15,851 nt of DNA, from the NCBI GenBank assembly GCA_002368685.1, contig DFEN01000037.1, positions 1 through 15,851 of the forward strand. The letters run 5' to 3'. Every line of letters begins with the position of its first letter. The first letter of the stretch is position 1. The position numbers and the translations under genes are program-made. Origin of the DNA: Lachnospiraceae bacterium UBA3801. GTDB taxonomy: Bacteria; Bacillota; Clostridia; Lachnospirales; Lachnospiraceae. This document shows, in pieces, positions 8,462-15,264 of the stretch. The notes beneath the pieces are model-generated. The model saw only the letters and a list, made by a program, of their open reading frames with translations. It was not told the DNA's origin and did no database searches.

Positions 8462-8484
8462 TGCGTTAAAGTTCACATAACGCA
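8462..8484 (-). promoter_or_regulatory. Inverted repeat in the murA 5' untranslated region
   Basis: TGCGTTA and TAACGCA form a perfect 7-bp inverted repeat with a 9-base spacer, lying 14 bases downstream of the murA -10 box and thus at or just after the expected transcription start. It could be an operator for a dimeric regulator or an mRNA hairpin. No T-run follows. Confidence 0.45.
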
Positions 8485-8497
8485 ATTTAACTCGTAT

Positions 8498-8525
8498 ATT
8501 ATACCATAAAATTTCTATTTGTAAA
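8498..8525 (-). promoter_or_regulatory. Sigma-A type promoter of murA
   Basis: On the minus strand there is TTTACA (8525-8520, five of six to TTGACA), a 16-base spacer and a perfect TATAAT (8503-8498), in an AT-rich setting. It points at murA, with a leader of about 60 bases. This is the best promoter in the window. Confidence 0.85.
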
Positions 8526-8531
8526 GCAAAA

Positions 8532-8549
8532 TGTTACAAAAGTGTTACA
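8532..8549 (-). promoter_or_regulatory. Direct repeat TGTAACA x2 upstream of the murA -35 box
   Basis: Two copies of TGTAACA (8549-8543 and 8538-8532) are spaced 11 bases start to start, about one helical turn, and the nearer copy ends six bases before the -35 hexamer. That geometry suits an activator binding as a tandem dimer. The regulator is unknown. The repeat lies just after the ABC permease stop and could be chance. Confidence 0.35.
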
Positions 8550-8566
8550 CGGCGTCTATTATCTTG

Positions 8567-10237
8567 TTAACTCATTTCTGAGATATTGGCGATTATGCGC
8601 TTCTTTCCCACATAAACCAGCCTTATCATCACGCCTGTCAGTATCACAAACAGGATTATATAAAATGCCAAAATAGGGAGCTTCATAAGCTCGTATATGA
8701 TAACTCCTAAGAGTATAACAACCATTGAAAGGACCATCATTACTGCCATGTTGAAAAATGTATTCAGATTTCCTCTGAGGGCGCTATACTCATCATCCCA
8801 TTCAACATAAGGTGCCGAGCTATCCATCCACATTCCGATAACAATCGAAATCACATGCGCCAGCAGGCTCGTAAGGATAAAGTATATGCACATATAAACC
8901 GGCGTTCCCATATATAAACTAATGATGATATCTGTCAGCACAAGGCTTGGGAATGTAAAAATCAGACTAAGCGTTGCCTTGGCATAAACCTGTGTCTCAT
9001 AAGGAACAGGTATATATTTGATCAGACTAAGATGTTGTCCTTCTCTTGTAAACGCCGTCGACGCCAGGGAGTTAAGCGCTGTTGCGATAAATGCTATCCC
9101 CAGCACTACCATGAGCAGAATCATTTCCGCTCTCTCCTTACCCTCTCCATACATCGCGATAAATTCGGATATGAAGCCCTTATTCTTATTAAAATGGAAT
9201 AGGAGAAATGCCCCCACCGGCCAGAGAACATTTATATATGCACAGTTTCCAGAGAAAGCCTTCGTTCTGAGTATTACTCTCAGTTCCTTCATAAAGCTTG
9301 CACGAAACTGTGAATCCATGCTGATGTCACGCGTCTTTATTTCTGCTTTCTTAGACGAACCAAGTGACGCTGCTGTATAGAGGCCTCTCTGATACAGTGC
9401 CTTTCCTACAAAATACAGAACTGCAACCAGTACAACATTTCCAAGGAGATATAGAAGGAGCCACAGAATGCTTCCCTTGCTTATGGCATTTGACAGCCAT
9501 GGAACCGGGAAGAAAATAATGTTCAGCGTCTTGAGGAAGAGGTTGCTGCCACTTCCAAGTGACTCCACATAGTTCTCCATATTTATATCGCCGATTCCTC
9601 TTAATGAAAGGAGGAATAGCAGTGCAAATAACATAAGAAATATTGTCGATATTCTGTAGAATATCTTCGTATCTTTAACTCCGCTTAACACTGCCATCAG
9701 TATCACACTGAAAATAGCGCAGTATATCATCGGTACGAGCGGAATAAGAAGAACTCCTACTATTGAAGAAATAATGGAAATCGGATTCAATGCTTCCGAC
9801 AGTCCCAGATTTCTTCCGACTGCGATGAAATATCCTACAAAAACTGCAACGAGTATCATGAATTCCATAACACTCTCTGCAAAATAAGCATAGGTGAACT
9901 TCGCCATCATGAGATGATGACTAGGAATAGGAAGAGTAACAAAATGCTCTCTATCCGATGAGAAAAAGAGAATACTGAAAATAACCAGTATTCCAAATAT
10001 CATAGAAAAGGCGGACAGTATCTGCATTTCAAATAACATACCACCGCCAGGATTTTCAACTTCAATGAGGGCCTCTGTCATAACATAGCTAATGAATCCC
10101 ACAATAGCAGTACATGGGATCATGATTCCGAGCACAGCAATAAGAGCCAGCACCTTGTAGCCTGTCTTCTCCGGCAGCTGCATCTCAGAATTCTTCGACA
10201 GTATTCCGGTCAGAGTTTTAATACCACTTATATCCAA
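8567..10237 (-). CDS. ABC-2 type transporter permease
   Basis: A 556-residue integral membrane protein with about twelve hydrophobic segments. The first lies near residues 29-50, and most of the rest fall in two groups either side of a hydrophilic stretch at about 280-330, as if two ABC-2 permease halves were fused. I start at TTG 10237 because GGAGG lies six bases before it; a TTG at 10267 in the same frame has no ribosome binding site. It follows the ATPase gene by 55 bases, so the two should form one exporter. The substrate cannot be named: fused permeases of this kind in Clostridia are often annotated only as putative ABC exporters. No peptidase, extracellular lipoprotein or resistance-type domain is present. 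No terminator is seen between this gene and the murA promoter. Confidence 0.85.
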   Translation of the reverse strand: MDISGIKTLTGILSKNSEMQLPEKTGYKVLALIAVLGIMIPCTAIVGFISYVMTEALIEVENPGGGMLFEMQILSAFSMIFGILVIFSILFFSSDREHFVTLPIPSHHLMMAKFTYAYFAESVMEFMILVAVFVGYFIAVGRNLGLSEALNPISIISSIVGVLLIPLVPMIYCAIFSVILMAVLSGVKDTKIFYRISTIFLMLFALLFLLSLRGIGDINMENYVESLGSGSNLFLKTLNIIFFPVPWLSNAISKGSILWLLLYLLGNVVLVAVLYFVGKALYQRGLYTAASLGSSKKAEIKTRDISMDSQFRASFMKELRVILRTKAFSGNCAYINVLWPVGAFLLFHFNKNKGFISEFIAMYGEGKERAEMILLMVVLGIAFIATALNSLASTAFTREGQHLSLIKYIPVPYETQVYAKATLSLIFTFPSLVLTDIIISLYMGTPVYMCIYFILTSLLAHVISIVIGMWMDSSAPYVEWDDEYSALRGNLNTFFNMAVMMVLSMVVILLGVIIYELMKLPILAFYIILFVILTGVMIRLVYVGKKRIIANISEMS

Positions 10238-10292
10238 TATATACCTCCAAAAAGATTCTTTGCCCAAGACTCAGAATGGCACCACATTAACG

Positions 10293-11033
10293 TTACTGCT
10301 TAGCTTCTTCCACAGTTTTTCCAACCATTTCGATGAATATAGCTTCAAGGTCCATTCCAGGGTGCATTTTCTGCAGATCCTCGACAGTTCCTTGATACAG
10401 ATTCTTTCCGTGATTGATGATCATGATACGGTCACAGAGTTTCTCTGCAACCTCAAGAACATGAGTAGAGAAAAGTACAGCATTCCCCTTTGCCGCATGT
10501 TCCTTCATCATTTGTTTAAGTTCGTAAGCAGCAGTTGGATCCAGTCCGGTCATTGGTTCATCCAGTATCCAGGCTGGAGGATTGTGGATGAGCGCCGCAA
10601 TAACCATAGTCTTCTGGCGCATACCATGGGAATACTCTTTCATAGGTCTGCCCAAAGAATCCTTTATTCCAAATCTTTCTGCGAGATCATTTATTCTGTC
10701 CTCTCTCGCATCCAGTGGAACCTTGTATAGATTGGCAATGTAATTGATATATTCTATTCCAGTCAGCTGAAGCAGTATGTCCGGATTATCCGCAACATAC
10801 GCAAAGCTTTCCTTTGCCTGAATAGGCTCCTTAACTATGTCATGTCCATTGATCACTGCACTACCCTCGGTAGGCTTAAGGATGCCTGTAAGCATCTTGA
10901 TTGCGGTTGTTTTACCCGCTCCATTTGGGCCGGCGAAACCAACTATCTCGCCTGGCTTTATTTCAAAGGACAGGTCATCCACCGCCTTGAAATCTTTCCC
11001 GTAAATCATCGAAAGATTATTTGCTTTTATCAT
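10293..11033 (-). CDS. ABC transporter ATP-binding protein
   Basis: A 246-residue cytoplasmic ATPase that should power the permease encoded next. Walker A is GPNGAGKT at 35-42, the signature motif is YSHGMRQK at 134-141 (an SHGM variant of SGGQ, common in the CcmA/DrrA-like group), Walker B with its Glu is WILDEP at 155-160, the D-loop follows as GLDP, and the switch His is His191 in FSTHVLE. All catalytic residues are intact. The ATG has AGGAG six bases upstream. Upstream lies the 124-bp hairpin repeat, with no recognisable promoter between it and the start, so transcription may come through from pyrBI or from inside the repeat. The DrrA-like type points to export rather than uptake; substrate unknown. 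Confidence 0.95.
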   Translation of the reverse strand: MIKANNLSMIYGKDFKAVDDLSFEIKPGEIVGFAGPNGAGKTTAIKMLTGILKPTEGSAVINGHDIVKEPIQAKESFAYVADNPDILLQLTGIEYINYIANLYKVPLDAREDRINDLAERFGIKDSLGRPMKEYSHGMRQKTMVIAALIHNPPAWILDEPMTGLDPTAAYELKQMMKEHAAKGNAVLFSTHVLEVAEKLCDRIMIINHGKNLYQGTVEDLQKMHPGMDLEAIFIEMVGKTVEEAKQ

Positions 11034-11057
11034 GTGTAACTCCTAAATAACTAAATA

Positions 11058-11074
11058 CCTAAACACCTTTTAGG
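11058..11074 (-). other. Short stem-loop at the edge of the hairpin repeat
   Basis: CCTAAA and TTTAGG pair around a 5-base loop, ending on the first base of the tandem repeat array. It lies 25 bases upstream of the ATPase start codon and would fold in its leader mRNA. Function unknown. Confidence 0.4.
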
Positions 11075-11337
11075 ACCGAGCCCTATCTTGTGCCATATAT
11101 GCTTCGCATATATGCAAGCCTTTCTTCGAAAGCCTTGGTTCTGCTCCGCAGAACGCATCCGTCTTCGACGGAGCCTCGGTCATAAACTGTCGTTTATGAC
11201 CGAGCCCTATTTCGTGCCATATATGCTTCGCATATATGCAAGCCTTTCTTCGAAAGTCTTGGTTCTGCTCCGCAGAACGCATCCACCTTCGGTGGAGGCT
11301 CGGTCATAGACTAGCGTCTATGACCGAGCCCTATCTT
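11074..11337 (-). repeat. Tandem 124-bp multi-hairpin repeat (two full copies plus a 16-base third)
   Basis: Units start at 11074, 11198 and 11322 (each opens GACCGAGCCCTAT), so the period is exactly 124 bases; the third copy stops after 16 bases, inside pyrI. In transcription order each unit holds a 13-bp stem with a 4-base loop (11204-11175), then stems of 6, 7, 5 and 9 bp with GAA, GGA, GAA and GAA loops (11172-11158, 11154-11138, 11132-11120, 11114-11094). The 9-bp stem contains the GCGAAGC core known as an unusually stable mini-hairpin. The copies differ at few places, mostly in the 6-bp and 13-bp stems, and there changes occur in pairs that restore base pairing. The array fills almost the whole space between pyrI and the ABC ATPase gene. 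It may be a non-autonomous repeat family, an RNA stabiliser or an attenuating structure. Confidence 0.92.
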
Positions 11338-11740
11338 CACAATAAATGCATCTATAGATTCTGTTCTTCTCGTCTGTCAGGTTGAATATATGAGGGATGT
11401 TAGGTTCGATGGCTGTTATGCATCTAGGATTCTTGCACTTCTGAATATTTACCAGCCTCTTAGGTAGAGCAACCTTCTTCTTCTCTACCGTTACTCCGTC
11501 CTTAATAATACATACGGTTACACCCGGATCGATATATCCTATAACATCCAGATTGATGTCGTATTCGTCTTTATCAACCTTGATAATATCCTTCTTGCCC
11601 ATTTTCTGAGACTTAACATTCTGCATCATTGCCACACTGCAGTCCAGCTTATCCAGGCCAAGGTCGTAGTAGAGACGCATGGCATTTCCAGCAGTAATAT
11701 GATCCAGCACTATTCCATTCTGTATACTATCTATTTTCAT
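11318..11740 (-). CDS. pyrI: Aspartate carbamoyltransferase regulatory chain
   Basis: A 140-residue regulatory subunit that binds nucleotide effectors and links PyrB trimers in the ATCase holoenzyme. The N-terminal allosteric domain spans about residues 1-95. The C-terminal zinc domain has the four ligands Cys102, Cys107, Cys131 and Cys134 (KCKNPRC and YRCIYC). The ATG has AGG seven bases upstream, and the gene follows pyrB by 60 bases, as expected for a pyrBI operon. The C-terminus is odd: the last five residues, DRARS, and the TAG stop are read from the edge of the 124-bp repeat, directly after the last zinc Cys and one Glu. The protein is still complete for function, but its native tail appears to have been replaced when the repeat arrived. 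Confidence 0.95.
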   Translation of the reverse strand: MKIDSIQNGIVLDHITAGNAMRLYYDLGLDKLDCSVAMMQNVKSQKMGKKDIIKVDKDEYDINLDVIGYIDPGVTVCIIKDGVTVEKKKVALPKRLVNIQKCKNPRCITAIEPNIPHIFNLTDEKNRIYRCIYCEDRARS

Positions 11741-11800
11741 AGTTTATCCTTTCGTGAGTTATTTTATTACACCTCGTCCGTCAGTTGCTTAGTCATGCAT

Positions 11801-12718
11801 TTAAACATCCAGTCCGATGAGACGGCTGATCAAAGCCATTCTGACAAACTTGCCATATTTAACCTGGCGGAAGTAGCAGGCTCTAGGATCATCATCTACA
11901 GATGGTGATATTTCATTTACCCTAGGAAGCGGATGAAGGATTATCATATCATCCTTAGCCAGCTGCATTTTCTTCTTATCTAAGATGTAGGTATCCTTCA
12001 GTCGTACATAGTCTGCTTCGTTGAAGAATCTCTCCCTCTGAACTCTGGTCATATAGAGCATATCCAGCTGGCCAATGCTTTCCTCAAGAGATGTAACCTC
12101 TTCATACTCCAGACCGGCAGGCTCGATAACCTCAGATATAATGTAGTCCGGAACCCTCAGCTCCTTAGGAGATATAAGTATGAACTTGATTCCCTTATAT
12201 CTTGAAAGCGCCTTTATAAGACTGTGTACCGTACGTCCAAACTTAAGGTCGCCGCACATTCCTACAACCATATTGTCCAGACGTCCCTTCTCCTTCTTAA
12301 TGGTTAGAAGGTCTGTAAGGGTCTGTGTCGGATGATTGTGACCACCATCTCCTGCATTTATGATTGGAACAGGTGATGCCATAGATGCCAGCATAGGAGC
12401 ACCTTCATTAGGATGTCTCATAGCTATTACGTCAGCAAAACAGCCTACTGTTCTGACAGTATCCTCTACGCTTTCGCCCTTGGATACTGAAGAATCAGTT
12501 GCCGATGAGAAGCCTATAACATTTCCGCCAAGATCCAGCATGGCTGATTCGAAGCTCAGTCTGGTTCTGGTAGAAGGCTCATAGAACAGGGTTGCTATCT
12601 TCTTACCCTTCGCTGCCTCTGCGTACTTTTCAGGATTCTCTATCATCTTTTCACCCAGCTCCAGAATGTCATCCAGCTCCTCCAGTGATAAGTCCATTGG
12701 GTCTATCAGATGTTTCAT
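11801..12718 (-). CDS. pyrB: Aspartate carbamoyltransferase catalytic chain
   Basis: A 305-residue enzyme that joins carbamoyl phosphate and L-aspartate to N-carbamoyl-L-aspartate, the first committed step of pyrimidine synthesis, working as trimers in the cytoplasm. The carbamoyl phosphate site is intact: STRTR at 49-53, the mobile loop Ser79-Lys80 supplied by the neighbouring chain, and HPTQ at 129-132. RVQRER at 225-230 and HPLPR at 262-266 match the aspartate-binding loops. Length is normal for the class that pairs with PyrI, and pyrI follows. The ATG has a strong AGGAG seven bases upstream. The leader between the preceding gene and this one is filled by a REP-like palindrome and a GC-rich stem-loop. 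No PyrR-binding loop or pyrimidine-sensing leader is evident. Confidence 0.97.
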   Translation of the reverse strand: MKHLIDPMDLSLEELDDILELGEKMIENPEKYAEAAKGKKIATLFYEPSTRTRLSFESAMLDLGGNVIGFSSATDSSVSKGESVEDTVRTVGCFADVIAMRHPNEGAPMLASMASPVPIINAGDGGHNHPTQTLTDLLTIKKEKGRLDNMVVGMCGDLKFGRTVHSLIKALSRYKGIKFILISPKELRVPDYIISEVIEPAGLEYEEVTSLEESIGQLDMLYMTRVQRERFFNEADYVRLKDTYILDKKKMQLAKDDMIILHPLPRVNEISPSVDDDPRACYFRQVKYGKFVRMALISRLIGLDV

Positions 12719-12741
12719 TACAATTCTCCTCTCCTTATGTA

Positions 12742-12798
12742 AGATTCTTCGCTTCGCTCAGAATGACAATCATCTATAGAATGTCATTTTCAGAATCT
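12742..12798 (-). repeat. REP-like palindromic element in the pyrB leader
   Basis: Outer arms AGATTCT (12742-12748) and AGAATCT (12792-12798), and inner arms AATGACA (12762-12768) and TGTCATT (12782-12788), make a nested imperfect palindrome. One side carries GCTTCGC, whose complement GCGAAGC is the same mini-hairpin core seen in the 124-bp repeat. The motif reading CATTCTGAGCGAAGCGAAGAAT on the minus strand (minus its ends) is a dispersed repeat I recognise from many bacterial genomes. It sits 11 bases upstream of the pyrB ribosome binding site. Confidence 0.75.
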
Positions 12799-12813
12799 CT
12801 AAGTATATGAATA

Positions 12814-12838
12814 GAGACGTGTGAGAATCACACGTCTC
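12814..12838 (-). terminator. Strong stem-loop after the carbamoyltransferase-family gene
   Basis: GAGACGTGTGA and TCACACGTCTC form a perfect 11-bp stem with a 3-base loop, starting five bases after the stop codon of the gene at 12844-13779. On the minus strand only a loose T-containing tail (TATTC) follows, so it may be a weak terminator or a 3'-end protecting hairpin. Its triloop is GAA on the plus strand, opposite to the other arrays. Confidence 0.55.
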
Positions 12839-12843
12839 ATAGA

Positions 12844-13779
12844 TTAGCATTTCTTTAATAAATAATACATTACTGCCTTCTCAGCGTGGCGTCTATTTTC
12901 CGCTTCATCAAGAATAGTTTCCAGATGCTTCATCTCTACGCTTTCGGAGATTTCATATCCTACATGCATAGGCATATCATGGAATACAAGAGCGTCGCTG
13001 CCATCCAGGAATTCGTCATTTATCTGATATGGCATCATCTTCGCAAGTGTTTCTTCCTTTTGCTGCTGATATGCAGGATTGTTGAAGAATTCCATATCTA
13101 CCCATGTATCAGTATAGATAACATTCATCTTCTTAGCATATTCATGCGCTTCTTCCATAGACATTGTTGGATCAAGTTCAACATAATGGCCAGTAGCCTT
13201 TGCTGCCTCATAGAAATCATCACCACATGCTGTATTATTAACAAGAGGAGTGAGACCATAGAGAGTACCCTTCTCCATCTTTGCAAAGAACTCAACCAGT
13301 GAGTTGAATACATTGTTCTTAGCACCTATATACATGAAGTTGATATTCAGATCACCAAACTTCTCAATGATAGTAAGTGCATCTGCCAGTATCTGGCATG
13401 GATGGAAAGAGCTGTCACATCCATTTATAAATGGAACTGTAACATTATCACCGAAAAGCTCAACTGTCTCATTCTTAACAAGTCTCGCCATGATGATATC
13501 CACATTTCTACATACATACTTTATTTCAGATATTGGCTCGCCAAGTACGAAATTGGAATCCTCCCATAGCTGGTTGAAATAGCTTCCACCCAGCTCAGTA
13601 ATTCCTGTCGCAAATGACAAGAAGGTTCTTGTAGATGTCTTCTCGAATAGAGAGTACAGTTTCTTGCCCTCGAGCGAATGCGAATATTTCTCAGGATTCT
13701 TCTTCATGTCCTGAGCTATCTCTAATATTTCCATGAGCTCCTCAGCTGAGAAGTTCTTGAAATTTAGCATATTCTTCAT
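12844..13779 (-). CDS. Divergent ornithine carbamoyltransferase-family protein
   Basis: A 311-residue member of the aspartate/ornithine carbamoyltransferase family, started at ATG 13779 with AGAGG eight bases upstream; a GTG at 13803 in frame lacks a site. The carbamoyl phosphate half is recognisable: FEKTSTRT at 45-52, Arg99 in MARL, and HPCQ at 126-129. The P-loop reads STRTF rather than STRTR at 49-53. The second-substrate half departs from classical ArgF. The ornithine-binding loop DxWxSMG reads DTWVDME (224-230), and HCLP, whose Cys contacts ornithine, reads HDMP (267-270). IGAKNNVFNS at 151-160 keeps the Asn-rich segment. So the fold and carbamoyl phosphate chemistry are well supported, but the amino substrate is uncertain. 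It may be a Clostridia-specific ArgF form or act on another amine. It lies between metK and pyrB; no other arginine gene is in view. Confidence 0.85.
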   Translation of the reverse strand: MKNMLNFKNFSAEELMEILEIAQDMKKNPEKYSHSLEGKKLYSLFEKTSTRTFLSFATGITELGGSYFNQLWEDSNFVLGEPISEIKYVCRNVDIIMARLVKNETVELFGDNVTVPFINGCDSSFHPCQILADALTIIEKFGDLNINFMYIGAKNNVFNSLVEFFAKMEKGTLYGLTPLVNNTACGDDFYEAAKATGHYVELDPTMSMEEAHEYAKKMNVIYTDTWVDMEFFNNPAYQQQKEETLAKMMPYQINDEFLDGSDALVFHDMPMHVGYEISESVEMKHLETILDEAENRRHAEKAVMYYLLKKC

Positions 13780-13810
13780 TATATTTACCTCTTTTGTTAG
13801 CACTTATGTA

Positions 13811-13839
13811 AGTTTAAACTTTTTTGAGTATTTCTTCAA
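13811..13839 (-). promoter_or_regulatory. Candidate weak promoter overlapping a 12-bp palindrome
   Basis: On the minus strand TTGAAG (13839-13834), a 17-base spacer and TAAACT (13816-13811) each match four of six consensus bases. The -10 lies in the perfect palindrome AAGTTTAAACTT (13810-13821). It would drive the carbamoyltransferase-family gene. No terminator is seen after metK, so read-through is an alternative. Confidence 0.35.
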
Positions 13840-13866
13840 CAATAATTTTCTGCTCTTAATACTTTT

Positions 13867-15054
13867 TTATAGGTATGCGCTGAGCTTCTCAGCCATATCT
13901 GTGTGCTCCCAAGGTACATCAATGTCTGTTCTACCGAAATGTCCATAAGCAGCAGTCTGCTTGTAGATAGGACGTCTCAGGTCGAGCATCTTGATGATAC
14001 CGGCTGGTCTGAGGTCGAAGTTCTCTCTAACGATCTCAGTGATCTTCTCATCTGAGATCTTGCCTGTGCCAAATGTATCTACCATTATTGAAGTAGGTCT
14101 TGCAACTCCGATAGCATAAGACAGTTGGATCTCGCATTTATCAGCAAGTCCTGCTGCAACGATATTCTTAGCTACGTATCTGGCAGCATATGAGGCAGAA
14201 CGGTCAACCTTTGTAGGATCCTTACCTGAGAATGCTCCGCCGCCGTGACGTGCATATCCACCATAAGTATCTACTATTATCTTACGTCCTGTCAGACCGG
14301 AATCTCCGTGAGGTCCACCGATAACAAAACGTCCTGTTGGGTTGATGAAGTACTTTGTATCATCATCTATCATATCTGCCGGAAGCACTGGATCAAATAC
14401 ATACTTCTTGATATCAGCATGAATCTGCTCCTGTGTTACGCTATCACTATGCTGAGTCGAAAGAACAACCGCATCTATTCTAGCTGGTTTACCATTCTCA
14501 TCGTACTCAATAGTAACCTGTGTCTTACCATCAGGTCTCAGATAATCAAGAGTTCCATTCTTTCTAACCTCTGTAAGTTTAAGCGCAAGCTTATGGGCAA
14601 GTGATATAGGATAAGGCATAAGTTCAGGTGTCTCATTTGTAGCATAACCAAACATAAGTCCCTGATCACCAGCACCTATCGCCTCTATTTCCTCATCGCT
14701 CATCTGATTTTCCTTAGCTTCGAGAGCCTTATCAACTCCCATAGCGATATCCGCTGACTGCTCATCAATCGCTGTGATAACTCCGCATGTATCTGCGTCG
14801 AAACCATACTTTGCTCTTGTATAACCAATCTCGCGAACAGTTTCTCTAACGATCTTCTGGATATCTACATAAGCATTTGTAGTTATCTCGCCCATTACCA
14901 TTACCATACCCGTAGTACATGTTGTCTCACACGCCACTCTACTGTTTGGATCCTGCTTAATAAGCTCATCCAGTATCGCGTCTGATATCTGGTCACATAT
15001 TTTGTCAGGATGTCCTTCTGTAACTGACTCTGACGTAAAAAATCTTTTCTCCAT
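13867..15054 (-). CDS. metK: S-adenosylmethionine synthetase
   Basis: A 395-residue cytoplasmic enzyme that makes S-adenosylmethionine from methionine and ATP. Length and motifs are normal for the family: [15 protein letters not shown] at 13-27, [12 protein letters not shown] at 127-138, [13 protein letters not shown] at 246-258 and [16 protein letters not shown] at 271-286, with the metal- and phosphate-binding residues intact. I start at ATG 15054, which has AAGGAGG seven bases upstream; the frame stays open upstream to 15138 but that part reads through the hairpin array and is not conserved protein. The leader shows no SAM riboswitch. It holds four hairpins and then the 3' end of a group II intron, so any original promoter has been displaced beyond the intron or lies hidden among the hairpins. 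Confidence 0.97.
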   Translation of the reverse strand: MEKRFFTSESVTEGHPDKICDQISDAILDELIKQDPNSRVACETTCTTGMVMVMGEITTNAYVDIQKIVRETVREIGYTRAKYGFDADTCGVITAIDEQSADIAMGVDKALEAKENQMSDEEIEAIGAGDQGLMFGYATNETPELMPYPISLAHKLALKLTEVRKNGTLDYLRPDGKTQVTIEYDENGKPARIDAVVLSTQHSDSVTQEQIHADIKKYVFDPVLPADMIDDDTKYFINPTGRFVIGGPHGDSGLTGRKIIVDTYGGYARHGGGAFSGKDPTKVDRSASYAARYVAKNIVAAGLADKCEIQLSYAIGVARPTSIMVDTFGTGKISDEKITEIVRENFDLRPAGIIKMLDLRRPIYKQTAAYGHFGRTDIDVPWEHTDMAEKLSAYL

Positions 15055-15080
15055 AGTTCCTCCTTGTAAGTATTCCTTCG

Positions 15081-15176
15081 AAAAATACTTCGTATTTTTT
15101 CTTCGGTATATCATTGCCTCTTCGAGGCTTAAAATCACTTCGTGATTTTGAAACTGCAGAGCAGTTTCCTATGATA
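15081..15176 (-). repeat. Hairpin array with GAA triloops in the metK leader
   Basis: Four perfect hairpins lie side by side: 15168-15150 (8 bp, TCT loop), 15149-15131 (8 bp, GAA loop), 15128-15116 (5 bp, GAA loop) and 15099-15081 (8 bp, GAA loop), loops read on the minus strand. TATCAT at 15109-15114 pairs with ATGATA at 15171-15176, closing the first three into a multibranch structure. The outer arm ends exactly where the group II intron should end. Design matches the repeat at 11074-11337 although the sequence differs. Confidence 0.85.
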
Positions 15177-15257
15177 ATCGAGTAGGAGGAATTTCTCATA
15201 AGTGAGAAATTCCGACCTCTCACACCACCGTGCGTACCGTTCGGTACACGGCGGTTC
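15177..15257 (-). ncRNA. Group II intron RNA domains V and VI (3' end)
   Basis: Domain V runs about 15257-15222: ACCGCCGTG pairs with CACGGTGGT, the tip stem TACC/GGTA carries a GAAC tetraloop, and a two-base CG bulge sits on the 3' side, the diagnostic layout. Domain VI follows with an 11-bp stem (15213-15188) and a base formed by GAG-GG against CC-CTC. The unpaired A at 15183 is the likely branch point, and the intron ends CTCGAT or CTCGATT at 15177 or 15176. Confidence 0.88.
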
Positions 15258-15264
15258 AATCAAC

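Noticed and set aside
9018..9380. Plus-strand 120-codon open frame inside the ABC permease
   Set aside because: It is antisense to a well-supported membrane protein, has no ribosome binding site and shows no protein-like domain pattern.
10238..10267. Upstream TTG start for the ABC permease adding ten residues
   Set aside because: No ribosome binding site precedes it, while GGAGG lies six bases before the TTG at 10237; the added residues are read from that site itself.
10260..10730. Plus-strand 156-codon open frame opposite the ABC ATPase
   Set aside because: It covers the complement of Walker B, signature and downstream motifs of a clear ATPase, and lacks a start signal.
11070..11309. Short open frames within the 124-bp tandem repeat (both strands)
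   Set aside because: They arise because the unit lacks stops in some frames; the frames are repetitive hairpin sequence, and the paired stem changes fit structure, not codon conservation.
11074..11337. CRISPR array or integron attC array
   Set aside because: The repeated units are 124 bases with no unique spacers between them, only two full copies exist, and no cas or integrase gene is near.
12886..13302. Plus-strand 138-codon open frame opposite the carbamoyltransferase gene
   Set aside because: Shadow of a conserved enzyme on the other strand; Cys/Ile/Leu-rich composition typical of antisense reading.
15055..15176. SAM riboswitch upstream of metK
   Set aside because: The leader is made of independent short hairpins with triloops; no S-box junction, kink-turn or terminator/antiterminator pair is visible.
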